A stretch of DNA of 64,000 nucleotides from Bacteroides sp. (GTDB lineage: Bacteria > Bacteroidota > Bacteroidia > Bacteroidales > Bacteroidaceae). The position numbers and the translations under genes were made by a program. Of this stretch, positions 60,701 through 64,000 are shown in pieces; position 1 is the first letter of the stretch; every line of letters starts with the position of its first letter. The DNA lies in NCBI GenBank assembly GCA_021201335.1, contig JAJQFD010000016.1, positions 113,365 through 177,364 of the forward strand, read 5' to 3'. Under the pieces are notes generated by a model. The model did not search any database, was not told the origin of the DNA, and saw nothing but the letters and a program-made list of their open reading frames with translations.

Positions 60701-60922
60701 CCCTTCTACACCGTTTATTTGTTCTTCCAGAGGAATAACAACACTGTTCATTACCACATCAGCATTGGCTCCCGGATAGGATGCTGATACCTGTACGGTA
60801 GGAGGGGCAATATCCGGATACTGCTCTACCGGTAAACTTACAAGGCCTATTATTCCTAACAAAACAATAATAATGGATATTACTGTTGAAAGAACTGGCC
60901 TGTTTATAAATGTTTGTATCAT
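57770..60922 (-). CDS. RND efflux permease (HAE1/AcrB family)
   Basis: 1050 aa; MIQTFINRPVLSTVISIIIVLLGIIGLVSLPVEQYPDIAPPTVQVSASYPGANADVV; VLAIGIVVDDAIVVVEAV. Confidence 0.96.
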   Translation of the reverse strand: MIQTFINRPVLSTVISIIIVLLGIIGLVSLPVEQYPDIAPPTVQVSASYPGANADVVMNSVVIPLEEQINGVEGMTYMTSSASNNGSATIRVFFSQGINPDIAAVNVQNLVARATPVLPQEVSQIGVTVAKQQNSTLLGIALSTSNPDYDGEYLQNYANIYILPQIKRVYGVGQASVFGARDYSMRIWLKPDVMAVYQITPQEVTAALQDQNIEAAPGELGQNSDQTFQYTLKYTGRLQTAEEFGDIIIRSENNQILRVKDIADVELGSLNYTVESRTNKTEESVFISISQTAGSNAQQVIKNVKEVIQEAEDILPPGIKVNYLMDSSQFLDASIEKVVSTLIEAFLLVFLVVFIFLQDFKSTIIPGISVPVAIIGTFFFLLLLGFSVNTLTLFAMVLAIGIVVDDAIVVVEAVHAQLDAGEKDPKAATLTAMKEITPAIVSITLVMSAVFIPVSFIGGTSGIFFRQFGLTLAIAIILSAINALTLSPALCALFLKPHEEGKKKKLLQRFYDNFNLLFNSATRKYKSGLQFLVKKSHRWIMGAIIAVAVLILVYLLRTIPAGFVPQEDSGGVLGFITLPPSSSLERTDSIVNQVVDLVMDIEGVQYVTNITGVNFMSGLGSSYGTVIIKMYPWSDRKITTNEVSSLLTERTSAIQDATFFFVATPTLQGFGMSAGVEMQLQDRTGGDINQFYEVTQNFINQLRSRKEVMMAMTNFNPNFPQKVIHADIPKIKEAGLTLSQVMGTLQAFIGSSYVSNINLYGKQFRVMMQSGPEYRKTLDDLSGLYVKTSTGDMAPITSFINITDVTAPQTLDRFNMYQSMDITIIPNMLDGFSTGDVLRVVEELSQNRSILPVNYSYEYSGITREEAGTGGGQTVLIFGICLIFVYLLLSALYESYIIPLAVLLPLPIGLSGVFIFLMIFGISQGIVNNIYVQISMVMLIGLLAKNAILIVEYAIQRRQQGMSIIDAAINGAIARLRPILMTSFALIIGLLPLMFASGAGAIGNRSIGISAVGGMFIGTMIGVLVIPILYVVFQSLQEYLSRGGKKVTKR

Positions 60923-60962
60923 TTGTTTTTATTGAAACAAGATTTTTAATGCCTGAGAATAA

Positions 60963-62078
60963 TTAATTGTACTGAATCTTTTTGCCCTGGCTAAGGGTAG
61001 CCACTCCATCAGCAACAATTTTTTCGCCTGAATTCAGTCCGCTGGTAACAGCATAACTTTTTCCATCGGGAGTAGGTACTACGGTGATAATTCTCTGTAC
61101 CACCGAATCTCCCTGTACAACATATGATAAAACTTTATCCTGTTGGGCAAATGTAGCTTTCTGTGGAATAACAAATACATTTTCCAATTCTTTCGGAATA
61201 GATACTCTCCCACTGGTACCACTTCTCAGCATTCCTTCTTCGTTAGGAAACTCAGCCCGGAAACTAGCTGAACCTGTGCTGACATTTACCAGTCCAGAGA
61301 TTGTTTCAACTTTACCTTTATAAGGATAAACCGTTCCAGTCGTAAGGGTTAGTGTTACTGGTGGAATATTCTTTATTTTCTGAGCCTGAGTATTTCCCTG
61401 CAAATCATTTAGAAAAGCTGCCAGCTCTTTTTCATTTAATGAGAAGTAGGCAAATACATTGCTTGTATTTGCTACGGTAGTCAACACATTACTGGAACTT
61501 ACCAAGCTACCTATCCGATAGGGAATTGTCCCGACCAGTCCATCTACAGGACTTGTTACTTCTTTCCAGCCTACTTTTGCTTCTGCATTATACAAGGAAG
61601 CTTGGGCCTGGGCCTGGGCAGCCAATGCTGTTTGATATGAATTCTCCAGGGTTGCTAATTGTACTTCACCAATAATCTGTTGTTCAGCGAGGGGACGCAT
61701 CCTGTCTACATTCAATTTGGCTGTATTAACTTGTGCTTCTGCACTAACCACAGCAGCACGGGCATTTAATAATTCACTATCCGCATCAGGCGAATTGATC
61801 CGAAATAGTCTCTGGCCTTTCTTCACCCGCGAACCTTCGTCCACATAAATCGCTTCAATGAAGCCATCAATACGCGGACGGATTTCAATATCTTCCTGAC
61901 CTCTGATAGTAGCCGGATAGACAGATTCCAACTGTGCATCTTGCTCCTGTAATACGATAATAGGATAAGTTTGTGGTGTAGCAGCTTCTTCATTGGAAGC
62001 AGTTTTGTTCTTACCACATGATGAGACGGCCATCCATATACAGAATGTTCCCACAATAATTTTACTAAATTTCATCAC
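60963..62078 (-). CDS. RND efflux periplasmic adaptor (MFP)
   Basis: Lipobox AVSSCGKN; IRPRIDGFIEAIYVDEGSRVKKGQRLFRI; coiled coil and barrel region. Confidence 0.95.
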   Translation of the reverse strand: MMKFSKIIVGTFCIWMAVSSCGKNKTASNEEAATPQTYPIIVLQEQDAQLESVYPATIRGQEDIEIRPRIDGFIEAIYVDEGSRVKKGQRLFRINSPDADSELLNARAAVVSAEAQVNTAKLNVDRMRPLAEQQIIGEVQLATLENSYQTALAAQAQAQASLYNAEAKVGWKEVTSPVDGLVGTIPYRIGSLVSSSNVLTTVANTSNVFAYFSLNEKELAAFLNDLQGNTQAQKIKNIPPVTLTLTTGTVYPYKGKVETISGLVNVSTGSASFRAEFPNEEGMLRSGTSGRVSIPKELENVFVIPQKATFAQQDKVLSYVVQGDSVVQRIITVVPTPDGKSYAVTSGLNSGEKIVADGVATLSQGKKIQYN

Positions 62079-62292
62079 TAGTATATTAATTTAGATTATA
62101 TGTATTCCTTTAAAGAAATTAGACTAAGAAATATCCGGATTCGGAGATGTCTATTGACAAATAAAATTTGTCATACAAATAACCAATTACACCGTAATTA
62201 TGTTCTGATTAAAACCACAAAACAGAATATTTTACCAAAACAAAGCATCCGTTTAAGGCGTTTTAATAATAGAACTAATCAGCCGCATAATT

Positions 62293-63393
62293 ATGGAAGA
62301 TAGAATTGTAACACTGGCTATTCATACGTCAGGAAAATCCCAGATTTTAAAACAAGTTTTAGAAGAACATGGCATTGCCGTCTTTCTGGATAACACCGAC
62401 CCGGAAGCTATCCGGGTTCGAATCAGGGAAAATAATATTGCCAAAGCTCTTTTCATTATTGAAGAACATGGTCTTTTTAGTTATCGAGACCAGCAAACCT
62501 ATCAGCTCGACGACGGACGGAAACGTATTCTCGTAGCCGTTGATTTCTCTTCCTATTCACTAAACGCATGCCGCACTGCTTTTAATATAGCCCGTAATTT
62601 AAATGCGAAAGTTAAAATTCTCCATGTTTACAACAATGCGCGTTATTCCTCCACATTTCCTTTTGCCGATATATCCATAGATGAAAAAGATACTCGTGTT
62701 CTTAATAAAACACGAAAACAAATGTTGCATTTGTGCTGTAAAATTGATGAAATGATATCTAAGGGAGAACTTCCTTCCATTAATTATTCTTATTCCTTAA
62801 GAGAAGGTTTGGTAGTGGAAGATGAAATTGAAGACTTCATTTTGGAATATAAACCAATATTACTCGTTCTGGGTACAAAAGGAAAAGACAATAATGAGTG
62901 CCATCTTTTGGGAAATATTACAGCTGATATTATTGAGATAACCAATATCCCTGTATTGGCAGTACCGGAAGGTAAATTAACTGAAGATATATCAGATTCA
63001 ATCCATCTGGCTTTTCTTACTAATTTTCCGGAAAGAGATCAACAGTCTTTCCTTACTTTATATAGCTCACTGGGACTCAAAAAGAATGCGAAAATCACCT
63101 TGCTGCATGTAAATCTTATGAATAAAAAAGGGAATAAATGGTCTGAGGCAGACTTACAACACATGAAAGAATACATTCTTGATCAATGCCAGGATCTAAA
63201 CATTGAATATAAATTAATCAATTCACCCGATATATTAAAAGCGGTTACCACTTTCATACAAGACGAGCAAATTAATGTAGTGGCAGTTAATACCCAAAGA
63301 AGAAATGTGTTTACACGTATCCTTAATCCAAGTGTATCCCGCAAACTTTTATCAAATTCTGAAACAGCATTACTTGTCCTGAGAGGATCCTAA
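62293..63393 (+). CDS. Universal stress protein family, tandem Usp domains with short N-terminal extension
   Basis: KRILVAVDFSSYSLNACRTAFNIARNLNAKVKILHVYNNA; LVLGTKGKDNN; second degenerate module. Confidence 0.88.
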   Translation: MEDRIVTLAIHTSGKSQILKQVLEEHGIAVFLDNTDPEAIRVRIRENNIAKALFIIEEHGLFSYRDQQTYQLDDGRKRILVAVDFSSYSLNACRTAFNIARNLNAKVKILHVYNNARYSSTFPFADISIDEKDTRVLNKTRKQMLHLCCKIDEMISKGELPSINYSYSLREGLVVEDEIEDFILEYKPILLVLGTKGKDNNECHLLGNITADIIEITNIPVLAVPEGKLTEDISDSIHLAFLTNFPERDQQSFLTLYSSLGLKKNAKITLLHVNLMNKKGNKWSEADLQHMKEYILDQCQDLNIEYKLINSPDILKAVTTFIQDEQINVVAVNTQRRNVFTRILNPSVSRKLLSNSETALLVLRGS

Positions 63394-63447
63394 TCCAGCA
63401 ATATTAAACAATTTCCGGAAAAGACTTGTTATTCCAATAAACATTTA

Positions 63448-63762
63448 ATGATGATAAATATGACTGAAGATTATAAATTAATAAATAATGAAAGTAAAAG
63501 CCAATATGAATTTCATGTAGATAGTTATATTCCTAAAATCGAATATGTCATCAACAAGGATAACGATATTTTCCTGACACATACAGAAGTTCATCCGGCC
63601 ATTAGCGGAAAAGGTATCGGAACTCAATTAGTGAAGAAAACATTAACTGATATTGATAACAAGGATATGAAAGTGGTGCCACTATGTCCATTTGTGGCTA
63701 GCTATATCAAGGCACATCCGGAATGGATGCACCTGGTAAAAGAAGGAATCAGTATTGGATAA
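63448..63762 (+). CDS. GNAT-like N-acetyltransferase (YidJ-like)
   Basis: THTEVHPAISGKGIGTQLVKKTLTDI; VVPLCPFVASYIKAHPEW. Confidence 0.88.
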   Translation: MMINMTEDYKLINNESKSQYEFHVDSYIPKIEYVINKDNDIFLTHTEVHPAISGKGIGTQLVKKTLTDIDNKDMKVVPLCPFVASYIKAHPEWMHLVKEGISIG

Positions 63763-63774
63763 AAAACAATCAGT

Positions 63775-63981
63775 ATGGAAAAAAAATATTCTAACGGAGA
63801 AATAACCGTATCATGGAAACCGGAATTATGCATTCATGCCGGTAACTGTGTGCAAATGTTACCTCAAGTATATAAGCCTAGAGAAAGGCCCTGGGTTCAA
63901 ATTCAAAATGCAACAACCGAAGAATTGATCAACCAGGTAAACCAATGCCCTTCGGGAGCATTAAGTTACATAATGGAATAA
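63775..63981 (+). CDS. (4Fe-4S) mono-cluster / divergent ferredoxin-like protein (YjdI-like)
   Basis: VSWKPELCIHAGNCVQMLPQVY...VNQCPSGALSY. Confidence 0.88.
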   Translation: MEKKYSNGEITVSWKPELCIHAGNCVQMLPQVYKPRERPWVQIQNATTEELINQVNQCPSGALSYIME

Positions 63982-64000
63982 TAATAAAAGAATTCGTTTT

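Noticed and set aside
62100-62303. 67-aa + strand ORF
   Set aside because: Arg/Asn-rich, no homology signature, overlaps the start of the USP gene; probably noise in the intergenic/promoter region.
1-64000. CRISPR arrays, prophage, integrases, transposases, toxin-antitoxin or known defence systems
   Set aside because: No regularly spaced direct repeats and no translated ORF resembling these families was seen.

Overview
64-kb chromosomal segment that looks like Bacteroidales (AT-rich; TAnnTTTG(C) -7 promoter motifs; PorT, HU-CCDC81/SPOR, DUF4465 and NodT/RND families). Most of it is ordinary core gene content: uvrA (cut by the left edge), two tandem LysM proteins, porT-like, ugd, a DEAD-box helicase, serB, tdh, an LptF/G-type permease-tgt-lon, trmN6, tRNA-Pro(TGG), an AlaX-like editing protein, a CPA2 antiporter, a NagB/PIG-L fusion, a GH18-patatin-Gfo/Idh-GH13 operon, glgB, a FtsX-like ABC permease, a PhoB/PhoR-like pair, a cobalamin riboswitch with a DUF4465 lipoprotein, an RND efflux operon, and USP/GNAT/Fe-S genes. 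I saw no CRISPR array, prophage or intact IS. The most notable observations are: (1) four coding regions with lesions the ORF track hides. Three are single-base frameshifts at homopolymers (HU-SPOR gene, acyltransferase, GH18) and one is an endonuclease/exonuclease/phosphatase-family gene with two in-frame nonsense codons. (2) A nested inverted-repeat element at 54704-54796. (3) A cobalamin riboswitch with no BtuB-like receptor behind it. (4) An HU-like / TM / SPOR protein beside a zinc-ribbon FHA protein. (5) An intrinsic terminator with no assigned gene upstream (possible sRNA) near 44.4 kb. I found no clear-cut new defence or mobile system; the candidate novelties are listed individually with tests.
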